DNA from: Pedobacter zeae
Lineage (GTDB): Bacteria; Bacteroidota; Bacteroidia; Sphingobacteriales; Sphingobacteriaceae
Direction: 5' to 3'
NCBI RefSeq assembly: GCF_014196715.1
Contig: NZ_JACIEF010000002.1
Coordinates: 434,001 to 498,000 of the forward strand
Length of the DNA stretch: 64,000 bases
The notes under the pieces are model-generated. The model saw only the letters and a list, made by a program, of their open reading frames with translations. It did no database searches and was not told the DNA's origin. Numbering within the stretch: position 1 is the first letter of the stretch; every line of letters begins with the position of its first letter. Position numbers and translations under genes: made by a program. Shown piece after piece: positions 44,074 to 53,071 of this stretch.

Positions 44074-44886
44074 TTATTGCATTTTTAAGCTAGTCATTAT
44101 TGATTTTTTGAAATTACCTATCAATGTTCGAAGGTTAAATTTAATAAGCTTTAAAATGTCCTCATTTTTCATGTTCTGATATATTAGACCAAAATCGTGG
44201 TTGTATGGAAAATATGTTCTTCTCCATGCGTTATTATGCCTGATCCGGTTTAAATTCTCTCCTATTTTAGGGAGTAAACTTAATGGCCTTCCATGAACAA
44301 CTTTTACTTTTTGAATTACAAAGTTGGGATAATATATAATAAAATTATATGCAGATGAAAAAACAGCAAATTTTACATCCGATTCGTAAAGTGTTTTTCT
44401 CAGATGATATTGATCTGTTTTGATCTCTGTATTATCCTGAAAAGCTAGTTTCCAATTTCGGATTAATGTTTTAACATTTTCAGTTAAGCGATATGCAATT
44501 ACGCCTGTATTAAATTCCGGCATAGCATTACTTACATCTGGCATTTGATATTCATAACCCTCGTCTGCCTGATGGATAGCAAATTCCCTGTAATCCAGGA
44601 TTCTAAATAAATCATCCAATCGATCAGCAATGAAAGTATCTGTATCTAAAAAGATAGTTTGTTCAAAAGGGGTATATTCTAGCAATAACTTATCGATATA
44701 GCTATATTGGGCCTCTTTTACAATGACGAAATCAAAAAGATTTTCTGGAAGTTGATGGTCTTTGGAGTCGGTAATCAGTGCAATAGGATAAGGGTTGTTT
44801 TTTTTACTAGAAGTTGCAGAAAATATGGCCTCTTCTATATATGTTTTACCCGTAGCTACATACAGAACACCTCTGCTTTTATCCAT
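44074..44886 (-). CDS. Putative nucleotide-diphospho-sugar transferase (GT-A)
   Basis: 270 residues. GVLYVATGKTYIEEAIFSATS opens the domain. FEQTIFLDTDTFIADRLDDLF gives a DTD metal site, and AMPEFNTGVIAYRLTENVKTLI matches the distal part of the fold. A C-terminal basic tail follows (LIKFNLRTLIGNFKKSI). No well-known family can be named with certainty. An 88-base gap separates it from the downstream acetyltransferase gene. Confidence 0.68.
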   Translation of the reverse strand: MDKSRGVLYVATGKTYIEEAIFSATSSKKNNPYPIALITDSKDHQLPENLFDFVIVKEAQYSYIDKLLLEYTPFEQTIFLDTDTFIADRLDDLFRILDYREFAIHQADEGYEYQMPDVSNAMPEFNTGVIAYRLTENVKTLIRNWKLAFQDNTEIKTDQYHLRKTLYESDVKFAVFSSAYNFIIYYPNFVIQKVKVVHGRPLSLLPKIGENLNRIRHNNAWRRTYFPYNHDFGLIYQNMKNEDILKLIKFNLRTLIGNFKKSIMTSLKMQ

Positions 44887-44907
44887 ATCCTTAATAATTT
44901 AAATTTA

Positions 44908-46062
44908 TTATACTAATAGCGCCTTGATGTTTTCTTCAAAAACATATTGAATTTTAGTGGGATTAAAATCATTTTGCGCTACATACCAACTTTGTTTAGC
45001 TGTTTCATCCCAATATGCAGTATTTTCTAATTGCAAAAACATATTCTCAAATGTTTTTACTGATGGTGATGTTGTAAACAATATCCAATTGTTTTTTTCT
45101 GCCCAATTATAAAGTGAAGTACCCTCCGGACTGCTCAGTATGATTGGGATATTTAAATGGACAGATTCTACAAATTTGGATGGGAAACAGCTCTCTATCC
45201 AAGGCATTCTTTCAATGTCATCGGGGTAACCACAAAATAAAACTGAACAGTGTTGCTTTAGATAATCCATTGCTTTTCCACTATTTGTAAAATAAGGTAT
45301 CAACTTTATATTATTAAAGGCTTTTAATGTCGAGAAACGATCAAAGTCTTTAGTAATGATATGCAATTCTCCGCCAATGGCTTCTAATGCTTTGGCTATG
45401 AATTCAAATACCGTAAAATAACTCTCGTAAGTTGAACCTGAAAAACCTACAGTGAATTTTTTCGGCTGCCGAGTGATTGATTTTGGAGTATATCCAGATG
45501 GTATAGGCGGTAGTATAACGTAATTGTTGGTACTGCAGCCAAATATTCTTAAATTCTCACTAACTGTCCATATCACCGAAGATTTTTGAGCAATATATTG
45601 ATCAAAAATGATGTTTGTTTTGTTGTATTTATTTAATAAATTTTTGTCGTCATGTAAAAACACGCCCATTTTACACTTATAAATATCTTTTAGAAAAACG
45701 GCAAAACCGTTTAAGAAATTCCCATAAAAATAAGTAATGATAAAATCTGGAGGGGCCTGTCTGATTGTTTTTCTAACCAGTTTATAAATTAGAAAAAACC
45801 TGATTTTACGCAGTAATGCATTGTTTTGCCGATAAGGAGGATACCACCATGCATTAAAAGGTACGCGGATGACATTAAAATTCTCGGTAATTTCGTTGAA
45901 AAAAAAAGCTCTCTCCAGGTCTTTGTAATCAGGTATAATAATTGTTATCTGATAGTCATTTTCTTTTAGTCTGATTAAGTGGCGATAAAAAACTACAAAG
46001 CTGCCATAGCCATTATGAGGAATACTTTCTGACACAAAATAAATATGCTTTTTTTTAGTCAT
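44908..46062 (-). CDS. GT-B glycosyltransferase
   Basis: 384 residues. It starts KHIYFVSESIPHNGYGSFVVFYRHLIRLKENDYQITIIIP, and later KFTVGFSGSTYESYFTVFEFIAKAL and CSVLFCGYPDDIERMPWIESCFPSKFVESVHLNIPIILSS resemble the GT-B donor domain. The typical GT4 E-x7-E is not obvious, so family placement is tentative. The coding DNA is clearly AT-rich. It is probably a repeat-unit sugar transferase. Confidence 0.75.
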   Translation of the reverse strand: MTKKKHIYFVSESIPHNGYGSFVVFYRHLIRLKENDYQITIIIPDYKDLERAFFFNEITENFNVIRVPFNAWWYPPYRQNNALLRKIRFFLIYKLVRKTIRQAPPDFIITYFYGNFLNGFAVFLKDIYKCKMGVFLHDDKNLLNKYNKTNIIFDQYIAQKSSVIWTVSENLRIFGCSTNNYVILPPIPSGYTPKSITRQPKKFTVGFSGSTYESYFTVFEFIAKALEAIGGELHIITKDFDRFSTLKAFNNIKLIPYFTNSGKAMDYLKQHCSVLFCGYPDDIERMPWIESCFPSKFVESVHLNIPIILSSPEGTSLYNWAEKNNWILFTTSPSVKTFENMFLQLENTAYWDETAKQSWYVAQNDFNPTKIQYVFEENIKALLV

Positions 46063-46101
46063 CTGTTGATAAATGCTTACCTAGAAAACTCCTATTCAGG
46101 G

Positions 46102-47292
46102 TTATTGGATACCCCATGTTTTTCTGATCTTTTTACTTTTTTCTATTACAGACCTGAAAGAAGCTAAAGCATTTTCTATGTTATAGACACTTAGCGGAGA
46201 GTGTAATGCTAGTTCAAGTGGCATAGTCACGTTCTTCTTATCCAGAATTTCCATTGCCTCGCTAATTTCGGTTGGTAAAAGTGGATCAAAGTAAATAGCA
46301 GAGTCTCCTAGCATATTTTTATGTCCCTCCAGGTTAGAGCAGGCCACGTTACAACCTAGGGCTAAAGCTTCTAGTAAAGGCATATTTGTTGGCCCTAAAA
46401 GTGAAGGGAAAATCAAACCTTTTGAATTTTTATATAACCATTTTAGATTTTCATCAGAAATGAAGCCAGGCAAAATAACACGTTTCTGTAATTGTAACTC
46501 GTCAATTACATTCTTGATATAGTTAATGTTTCCCTTGTCGCTACCGGGAAGGATTAGGAAATAATCCTGATTTGTAGTTAGGAACGTTTTAAAGCCCAAT
46601 AATAAGTTATAATGATTTTTATGAGGCCAGAATTGAGCTGGATATAAAAAGAATTTTTTAATCTGATTAAACCATTGGGGTTTTTCCTCCTTTATCTTTG
46701 GGGTTATTATTTGACCTGGGAAAAGTGGTAAAATCGATATTTTATCCGGTAGAATGTTGTAATTACGAATTATTTCATTTTTGCCTGCTTCAGATTCGGC
46801 ACATATTATAATTGCCTTTCCCAAATCCTTTGCATAGTCTGCTTCTCTTCTTTCCCAAATCCCATCCATACTAAGCTCAGGAAATGGATAGGTAGTTCTG
46901 TGACCTAAGTCCCAGTTGACTAAAATATACGGGTAATTTTTGAGAGCTACTCCAGGAGTAGGATAAAAAATAACGTCAATTTTTAGATTTTTTAATATTA
47001 ATTGGGCATTTAAAAAATTTCTTTCAATATCTTTTCTTTGCAGGACACCTCCAAAAAGTTTATGATATAAATTAACTTTCTTCCTATAAAAATAACTTTC
47101 TGTAAAAGGGAGGTTAACTATCTTTTTCTTAAAGTTTAATTTGAAATCAAAGCCTACAAAAAATATTTCGATTTCCGGCCCGAAATCCATTTCATCTATT
47201 TTTTTTGCGAGTTGCATTAAGAAAGAATACCCTCCGCCGGCCTCAGGTATATAATAATTGTCTATCCACACGGCAATTCTATAAGGCTCCAT
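46102..47292 (-). CDS. Glycosyltransferase family 4 protein
   Basis: 396 residues. YRIAVWIDNYYIPEAGGGYSFLMQL is the acceptor domain start. FFLYPAQFWPHKNHYNLLLGFKTF and GPTNMPLLEALALGCNVACSNLEGHKNMLGDSAIYFDP show the donor domain with its acidic pair, as in mannosyl- or rhamnosyltransferase-like GT4 enzymes. Its start overlaps the end of the aminotransferase gene by 14 bases, and a 39-base gap separates it from the next gene. Confidence 0.87.
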   Translation of the reverse strand: MEPYRIAVWIDNYYIPEAGGGYSFLMQLAKKIDEMDFGPEIEIFFVGFDFKLNFKKKIVNLPFTESYFYRKKVNLYHKLFGGVLQRKDIERNFLNAQLILKNLKIDVIFYPTPGVALKNYPYILVNWDLGHRTTYPFPELSMDGIWERREADYAKDLGKAIIICAESEAGKNEIIRNYNILPDKISILPLFPGQIITPKIKEEKPQWFNQIKKFFLYPAQFWPHKNHYNLLLGFKTFLTTNQDYFLILPGSDKGNINYIKNVIDELQLQKRVILPGFISDENLKWLYKNSKGLIFPSLLGPTNMPLLEALALGCNVACSNLEGHKNMLGDSAIYFDPLLPTEISEAMEILDKKNVTMPLELALHSPLSVYNIENALASFRSVIEKSKKIRKTWGIQ

Positions 47293-48400
47293 AGGCTAAA
47301 ATCGTGGATATAACATCTTCTAAATTTGTTTGACTCAATCCTATGCCACTTGGAATGTAGAACCCATATCTAGCAAGCTGTTCGGCAACAGGATAATTCT
47401 CGTTCTTAAACAACCCCATTTTTTTAAATACAGGTTGTTCGTGCATGCACCAGAAGAAGGGGCGGGTGCCAATTTGATTCGAATTTAAATGTGCAACAAT
47501 TTTTTCTTTTTCATTCAGATTTGGTGCCACCAGACCAAAAACCCAATAGATGTTTTCGCTGAAATTAGTTTTTTCAGTGGGTAATTTATAACCTTTATCC
47601 TTTAAAAATGAAAGGCCTTTCTGGTAAGCCAGACCCATGGCTCTTTTCTTTTCAATAAAACTGTCTATCTGCTCTAATTGTGCCAGACCTAATGCTGCTT
47701 GCAGGTTAGTCATCCGGTAGTTCCAGCCGATTTCGTAGTGTACAAAACGGGGGCCATTTGGTTCAAAGCAAAGGTTGCGAAGCTTTTTGCACCTTTCGGC
47801 TAATTCTTTATCGTTGCATAGCAACATGCCACCTTCGCCCGTGGTGATGTGTTTATTTGGATAAAAGCTAAAAATACTGATATCGCCAAAACTGCCACAC
47901 ATTTTATCTTTGTAGGTTTGCCCATGCATTTCTGCGGCATCTTCGATTACTTTCAGCTTGTACTTTTTTGCTAGTTCCAATACGGGATCCATGTCTGTGG
48001 GTAAGCCATAAAGATGTACAACCAGGATTGCCTTTGTGCGCGATGTAATTTTGGACTCAATCTGAGTTACATCCATATTCCAGGTTTGTGAATCGCTATC
48101 GACCAATACCGGGAGAGCGCCAGCGGTAACTATTGATTGGGCTGGCGAGATGATGGTAAATGTTGGCATAATAACCTCATCACCTATACCGATATTCAAA
48201 GCTTTGATCGCGATATCTAAGGCCGCAGAACCACTACTTACGGCAACACCGTAGTTGCAGCCAATATAGTTGCTAAATTTTTCTTCAAAGGCTGCAATGA
48301 ATGGACCTTCACTACTGATCCAACCGCTGGTAATACATTCGGTTAAATATTTTAATTCGTTTCCGTTGAACGAAGGTGTATTTACGGGAATTGGATTCAT
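47279..48400 (-). CDS. DegT/DnrJ/EryC1-type PLP sugar aminotransferase
   Basis: 373 residues from the ATG at 48400 (MNPIPVNTPSFNGNELKYL); a start at 48442 would run into the preceding gene and adds a non-family tail. PLP lysine K183 is in FYPNKHITTGEGG, with VVHLYGLPTDMD and DAAEMHGQ as further landmarks (D154-A-A-E). It transfers an amino group from glutamate or glutamine to a 3- or 4-keto nucleotide sugar, giving an amino sugar for the glycan. The neighbouring methyltransferase and cupin genes may act on the same sugar. The nucleotide-sugar dehydratase is not in the window. Confidence 0.92.
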   Translation of the reverse strand: MNPIPVNTPSFNGNELKYLTECITSGWISSEGPFIAAFEEKFSNYIGCNYGVAVSSGSAALDIAIKALNIGIGDEVIMPTFTIISPAQSIVTAGALPVLVDSDSQTWNMDVTQIESKITSRTKAILVVHLYGLPTDMDPVLELAKKYKLKVIEDAAEMHGQTYKDKMCGSFGDISIFSFYPNKHITTGEGGMLLCNDKELAERCKKLRNLCFEPNGPRFVHYEIGWNYRMTNLQAALGLAQLEQIDSFIEKKRAMGLAYQKGLSFLKDKGYKLPTEKTNFSENIYWVFGLVAPNLNEKEKIVAHLNSNQIGTRPFFWCMHEQPVFKKMGLFKNENYPVAEQLARYGFYIPSGIGLSQTNLEDVISTILAYGAL

Positions 48401-48401
48401 A

Positions 48402-49154
48402 TTATTTTTTTCTAAGGACATAACAAACACCCCATGTTTCATCTGATGGAGGAACTTTGCTTAGAAACTCTTCGCAATGAAGTAGCTTAAATCCGGTAGC
48501 ATAAGCCAATAGCTCTATTTCAGGCTTACCGAAGTGGCGCATTGGGTGCTTTTCCTCTACAGTAGAGATTTGCCCATTATGCAGGTTTCTAGCCTCGATG
48601 AGATAATTCACTTCTACAATATTCCGTTCTGCGTCAATAACAGGGGTGGCATATCTTATGATTTCGACATCGCTGTTTTTAAGTCTTTTGACCCGTTTTT
48701 CGGGTATTTGTGCATGAACGGCCGGGCTATGCCAAACATCGAAAATAAACAGACCGTCGGTATTCAGATGCTTTTTTACCTGATTAAATGTGTTAATCAA
48801 ATCTTCGTTTTCAGTTAGATAGCTAATTACATGGAAAATTGACAAAGCTACATCAAACGATTGTTCCTGCTCAAAGTTGCTTACGTCAGCAATTTTAAAG
48901 CTGACTCCTTCATTTACGGTGCGGTTAGCGATTTCAACCATTTCCGAACTGCGTTCTAAGCCAAGAACCTCGTATCCTTTTTCTGCTAAAAGTTTAGCAT
49001 GTTTACCAGTACCTGAACCTAATTCGATAATATTTTTAGCAGTTGGTAGGTAACTGCTGATGAGGAAAGTTAAATAATCCGTTTCAGACTGATAATCTTT
49101 ATCCTTATATAACAAGTCATAATATTGACTATAATGTTTAAAGTTCTGGCTCAT
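48402..49154 (-). CDS. Class I SAM-dependent methyltransferase
   Basis: 250 residues. Motif I NIIELGSGTGKHAKLLAEKGYEVLGLERS is clear, and motif II/III parts (FKIADVSNFEQEQSFDVALSIFHVISYL, GLFIFDVWHSPAV) follow. Small-molecule class I enzymes of this shape methylate amino or hydroxyl groups of nucleotide sugars. Next to an amino-sugar aminotransferase gene (2-base gap to its chosen start), N-methylation of the amino sugar is an attractive but unproven role. Confidence 0.85.
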   Translation of the reverse strand: MSQNFKHYSQYYDLLYKDKDYQSETDYLTFLISSYLPTAKNIIELGSGTGKHAKLLAEKGYEVLGLERSSEMVEIANRTVNEGVSFKIADVSNFEQEQSFDVALSIFHVISYLTENEDLINTFNQVKKHLNTDGLFIFDVWHSPAVHAQIPEKRVKRLKNSDVEIIRYATPVIDAERNIVEVNYLIEARNLHNGQISTVEEKHPMRHFGKPEIELLAYATGFKLLHCEEFLSKVPPSDETWGVCYVLRKK

Positions 49155-49587
49155 TATTTTTATTTATGAGGATGATATTTTTTGGAGTGTGATCAAATCT
49201 TACCTTATCTTCATCACCGCAATAAGGGCCTTGTTTTATCTCAATCATTTCAGAATCTTCCAGCATTTCGAAACCATGCCCACCTGTAGCAAGCAAAATC
49301 ACATCGCCTGTTTCTACAATCCTGCTTTGGAGATAATTATGCTCATCTTTATAGAAATCTACACGGACTTTGCCCGATTTTACATAAAGAACTTCCTGAG
49401 TTAGGGTAACTTTCCTTTCCACTAGGTTATGTACATGTGGATCGATTTTATAGCCTTTAGGTCGGTTCATATAGCCTAGCTGCTGAGAAAAATCGTCAGG
49501 TGTAAAGAATGAGATGCCTTTTTTATTGTAGTTAGATCGGATGATAATGGCTAAAATAACACCTTGGTTTTCTATTTTCTCAAGCAT
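49138..49587 (-). CDS. Cupin-fold protein of the sugar-modification group
   Basis: 149 residues. A single beta-barrel with KIDPHVHNLVERKVTLTQEVLYVKSGKVRVDFY, GDVILLATGGHGFEMLEDSEMIEIKQGPY matches the two cupin motifs, including a metal-type H-x-H. Relatives in glycan loci act as sugar isomerases/epimerases or as small regulators, and I cannot choose between these. It overlaps the methyltransferase gene (17 bases) and the upstream GT2 gene (8 bases), so it belongs to the amino-sugar group. Confidence 0.7.
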   Translation of the reverse strand: MLEKIENQGVILAIIIRSNYNKKGISFFTPDDFSQQLGYMNRPKGYKIDPHVHNLVERKVTLTQEVLYVKSGKVRVDFYKDEHNYLQSRIVETGDVILLATGGHGFEMLEDSEMIEIKQGPYCGDEDKVRFDHTPKNIILINKNNEPEL

Positions 49588-50476
49588 TTTTAACTACCTT
49601 ATTTTTAAATTTTCTATAAAACATTTTAACAATGTTTATCGTATTATCCCATAATTCAGCAGAAGAAAACCTGAAAAAATTTTTCCTCGGTGACAGAAAA
49701 TAAATAATGCTTACGAGATAATACTTTATACCTTTGTTTATTTTGGAAATTTGAAAATATAATGTTGCAACTTTAAGCATGTGTTTGGCATAAGTTTTTG
49801 GACCGCAAAATTGCAAGATATCGTTTTTGTAATTTTTAAAAAGAAAAGCCCAACCTTTTGCTACATTACTTAAATGAAAAGTCATTGAATTATTAGCTCC
49901 GACAATTTTTGCTAACGGTTTATTGATTATTTTAAAAGAAAATTTTTGAGATAATCTGAAACAAAAATCATCGTCCTGGCAAATGGTATATTTAAGGTCG
50001 AATTGCCCTATTGCAAGAATAGCTTTTTTTTTTGCAGTTATCGTAATCATTGATGAGAGGTAACCTTGATTCAATACTTCTGCGTATTTATTTTCTCCTT
50101 CTAAATTCCATACAGGACCATTTACTAAATTACAATAGCAAAAACTTATTTCGGGATACTTCATATAAACAAGGGCCATTTCTTCTAGATAATCTCTTTC
50201 CCATACATCGTCACTATCTAGGAATGCAATTATTTCGTGTTTTGAATGTCCTATTCCCGTATTTAGCGCTGCATTTTGGCCTTGATTTTTTTTATGCTTG
50301 ATAATTTTTATTCGTTTATCATTGATGCTATTTATTACCTGGACACTTTGGTCTAGGGAAGCATCGTCTACTACAATGATTTCAAAATTCCGAAAAGATT
50401 GATTTAATATACTCCTAATAGCACGTTCAATTGTATTCTCTCGATTATAGCATGTTACAATACAGGTAAAATACAT
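49580..50476 (-). CDS. Glycosyltransferase family 2 protein
   Basis: 298 residues. YFTCIVTCYNRENTIERAIRSILNQSFRNFEIIVVDDASLDQS and IIAFLDSDDVWERDYLEEM (DSD metal site) are typical GT2 motifs. The latter half has a QDDDFCFRLSQKF segment. It precedes the cupin gene in the operon and follows wecB by 2 bases. It could transfer the ManNAc-type sugar made from the WecB product, but this is only positional inference. Confidence 0.88.
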   Translation of the reverse strand: MYFTCIVTCYNRENTIERAIRSILNQSFRNFEIIVVDDASLDQSVQVINSINDKRIKIIKHKKNQGQNAALNTGIGHSKHEIIAFLDSDDVWERDYLEEMALVYMKYPEISFCYCNLVNGPVWNLEGENKYAEVLNQGYLSSMITITAKKKAILAIGQFDLKYTICQDDDFCFRLSQKFSFKIINKPLAKIVGANNSMTFHLSNVAKGWAFLFKNYKNDILQFCGPKTYAKHMLKVATLYFQISKINKGIKYYLVSIIYFLSPRKNFFRFSSAELWDNTINIVKMFYRKFKNKVVKNA

Positions 50477-50478
50477 TT

Positions 50479-51582
50479 TTAAGACAGTATATTTTCTAAT
50501 TTATTGAAAATCGTTATTGCAGCATTTCCATCTCCGTAAGGATTTTTATTTTGAGTCATTTTAGAATAAAAATTACTGTCTTCAACTAGTTTTTTTGTAT
50601 AAGTTATAATGTTTTCTGCATTATCTCCAATAAGAATGGCTAACTCACTTTCAACCGCCTCTTGCCTTTCTGTAGTTTCCCTTAAAATAAGTACGGGTTT
50701 TTTTAAACTTGGAGCTTCTTCTTGTATCCCACCCGAGTCAGTGAGAATGATATATGATTTATCCATTAATGAGACGAATTCAAGATAGTTCAAGGGTTTT
50801 ATAAGAAAGACATTATTTAATCCCTGTAATTCTTGATTGACAGTTTTTTGGACATTCGGATTCAGATGTACTGGGAAGACGAAATCAAAATTCTTATATA
50901 TAAAAGAAAGCTCTTTTATAGCTTTACAAATCTCATTCAATCTTTTACCAAAATTCTCTCTTCTATGACAGGTTATGAGTATTATATTTCTACCATTTTT
51001 ACCCCAATCATTATCGCTGGCAATTGTTTTATATTTTTTTAATGTGAGCAGTAAGGTATCAATGCCAGTATTCCCTGTAACTAGGATTGCATCTTTTTTT
51101 ATACCTTCTGCCAAAAGATTATTTTTAGCCCTTTTAGTTGGAGCAAAATGATAATTGGCAATTTTACTAATAACAACCCTGTTATACTCCTCCGGAAAGG
51201 GCGACATGATGTCGAAGGTTCTTAGACCGGCTTCGATGTGAGCTATTTTAATTTTGAGATAAAATGCCACTGTAGCTGCAACCCTTGCCGTATTTGTGTC
51301 ACCTTGTACGAATATAAGATCAGGTTTTTGGGCAGCTAAATAAATGCCAAGGTTCGTAAATAATCTTCCAGTTATTGCGCTAAGTGTTTGGTCATTTCTC
51401 ATTAATTTTAAGTTTTTATCTATCTTGATATCAAAAAACTCAAAAATGGGCAAAACCATTTCCTGGTGCTGACCAGTAAAACAAACTTTTAATTTGTATT
51501 TTTTATGCTTGGCAAATTCCTTGATAACAGGAACAAGTTTAATGGCTTCGGGCCTTGTGCCAAGAACAAACATAACTTTCAT
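50479..51582 (-). CDS. wecB: UDP-N-acetylglucosamine 2-epimerase (non-hydrolysing)
   Basis: 367 residues. MKVMFVLGTRPEAIKLVPVI, QGDTNTARVAATVAFYLKIKIAHIEAGLRT, ILITCHRRENFGKRL and TDSGGIQEEAPSLKKPVLILRETTERQEA are hallmark segments of WecB. It interconverts UDP-GlcNAc and UDP-ManNAc in the cytoplasm. No wecC-type dehydrogenase is in the window, so ManNAc itself rather than ManNAcA may enter the glycan, unless the dehydrogenase is elsewhere. The start overlaps the preceding GT32 gene by 4 bases. Confidence 0.95.
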   Translation of the reverse strand: MKVMFVLGTRPEAIKLVPVIKEFAKHKKYKLKVCFTGQHQEMVLPIFEFFDIKIDKNLKLMRNDQTLSAITGRLFTNLGIYLAAQKPDLIFVQGDTNTARVAATVAFYLKIKIAHIEAGLRTFDIMSPFPEEYNRVVISKIANYHFAPTKRAKNNLLAEGIKKDAILVTGNTGIDTLLLTLKKYKTIASDNDWGKNGRNIILITCHRRENFGKRLNEICKAIKELSFIYKNFDFVFPVHLNPNVQKTVNQELQGLNNVFLIKPLNYLEFVSLMDKSYIILTDSGGIQEEAPSLKKPVLILRETTERQEAVESELAILIGDNAENIITYTKKLVEDSNFYSKMTQNKNPYGDGNAAITIFNKLENILS

Positions 51583-52346
51583 TTTAACATCAATTTTTGG
51601 AGCAATCTATCTTTCACTTCCTTAATAAGATACTTGAATTTAAGTTTTTTAGCTATTCTAATCTGAAAATTATGATCGGTCCCACCAGTTTTATCACTGA
51701 AATACTGATTTTCGTAATAATAAAACCTCATCAAATCTTTATAGAGTACTTCATTTTTTTCTTCCCACGAACCATTGAAATGGTGACACGCATAATTCTT
51801 TGGTAAGTCAATACAAAAGGTGCTTGAGGGATAAATACAAACACCGTCTTCAAGCCTCTGTAGCCTATCTTCATTTCGATTAACTTTATAATGTTTTTCT
51901 AAAATTCCGGATACAATCGCCGTGTTTGTCGTTAATGTAAAAGCTTTTTGTTTGTCATAGTAAGACAATACAAGACCTGGCCAGTTATGTTGTTTTTCTG
52001 CGCCCCACACTGCCGTAAAAGGAAATCCTTTTAACTCAAAGCCTGAAAATGCACGATTTGATAGAAATATATCTAAGTTGCTTCTGATTTCAACATCCGT
52101 ATCTAAATAAATACCTCCATAATGGTATAAAACATAGGCCCTAACATAGTCGCTTACAAATGCCCATTTTTTCTGACGGTATGCCTCAAGGACATAATTA
52201 TTACAACTAATGTCAAAATTAGATTCATCCCATTTGATAATTTTATAGTCTGGAAGATATTTTTTCCAGCTATTTATACAAGTAGTTGATAAGGAATCCA
52301 AATTATTGTTCCCAAACCAACAATAATGTATTGTTTTAGGTATCAT
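51579..52346 (-). CDS. GT32-type glycosyltransferase (DxD sugar-binding region)
   Basis: 255 residues. IPKTIHYCWFGNNNLDSLSTTCINSWKKYLPDYKIIKWDESNFD is the well-known opening of GT32/capsular polysaccharide transferases. WAFVSDYVRAYVLYHYGGIYLDTDVEIRSNLD carries the DTD metal motif. Members usually use UDP- or GDP-sugars and retain configuration. It shares one base with the upstream gene (52346). Positional context suggests an early step after wecB. Confidence 0.9.
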   Translation of the reverse strand: MIPKTIHYCWFGNNNLDSLSTTCINSWKKYLPDYKIIKWDESNFDISCNNYVLEAYRQKKWAFVSDYVRAYVLYHYGGIYLDTDVEIRSNLDIFLSNRAFSGFELKGFPFTAVWGAEKQHNWPGLVLSYYDKQKAFTLTTNTAIVSGILEKHYKVNRNEDRLQRLEDGVCIYPSSTFCIDLPKNYACHHFNGSWEEKNEVLYKDLMRFYYYENQYFSDKTGGTDHNFQIRIAKKLKFKYLIKEVKDRLLQKLMLK

Positions 52347-53071
52347 TATAGCTTATCTAGATATAAAAAAATACCACTCGTAAACATTTTTTTTCCTTTT
52401 TGATGTATCCACCTGTGCGTTGGATGTTTATCATATTTAAGTTTTTGTAGCCCAAGGCCCGAAAGTATTTTGGTTATTTTAGTATCTTCATCGAAATCGT
52501 CGTAGATAATATTTACTTGATGGGTTTGTTTAAATCTGGAGATTAGTTCACCCAGAGCCTTTTCTTTGTAAAATGGATGAATTTCTACAACAATATCAGT
52601 TGCTTTTTGCCATTGAAACTGGTTTGGATTAAGTAAATTCATTTCTTCACCTTCACAGTCACATATGATTAAGTCAATTCTATCTTCCCAGTTTTTAAAA
52701 ATCACTTCTGTTGCTGCACCATATAGTTTTGGAGAAACCAGATCATTGGTAGAGAACCATGCTGATATGAAATGATGTAGCGAAAGATTAGTTTCGAAAG
52801 TATAGTTGTTTTTGGGTTGCAATAGGTAACTCATCGATGCACTATAATATCCAGTATGACCACCAATAATCATTATATTTTCCATTGCCTTTCCGGCTAT
52901 TTTTCCCCAAGTTTCGAACAAACATGATTCATAAAGACCCAATACTTCCGGGACTGTCAATTGATCAAATAAAATTTCTGGGATTTTTAGACCACTGAAC
53001 GGTCCATAGTAAATTTGATTGCCAACTTTATTGATAAGTTCAGTAATGGTAGGGTTTTTAAGGTTTATCAT
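52346..53071 (-). CDS. FkbM-like SAM-dependent methyltransferase
   Basis: 241 residues. NIMIIGGHTGYYSASMSYLLQPKNNYTFETNLSLHHFIS occupies the place of motif I/II, and RIDLIICDCEGEEMNLLNPNQF resembles the FkbM DxEG segment. The C-terminal half is less typical. It lies 4 bases into the start of the Wzt gene's downstream side, suggesting it modifies the chain end recognised by the Wzt carbohydrate-binding domain, as do methyl caps in some ABC-exported O-antigens. That functional link is inference. Confidence 0.7.
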   Translation of the reverse strand: MINLKNPTITELINKVGNQIYYGPFSGLKIPEILFDQLTVPEVLGLYESCLFETWGKIAGKAMENIMIIGGHTGYYSASMSYLLQPKNNYTFETNLSLHHFISAWFSTNDLVSPKLYGAATEVIFKNWEDRIDLIICDCEGEEMNLLNPNQFQWQKATDIVVEIHPFYKEKALGELISRFKQTHQVNIIYDDFDEDTKITKILSGLGLQKLKYDKHPTHRWIHQKGKKMFTSGIFLYLDKL

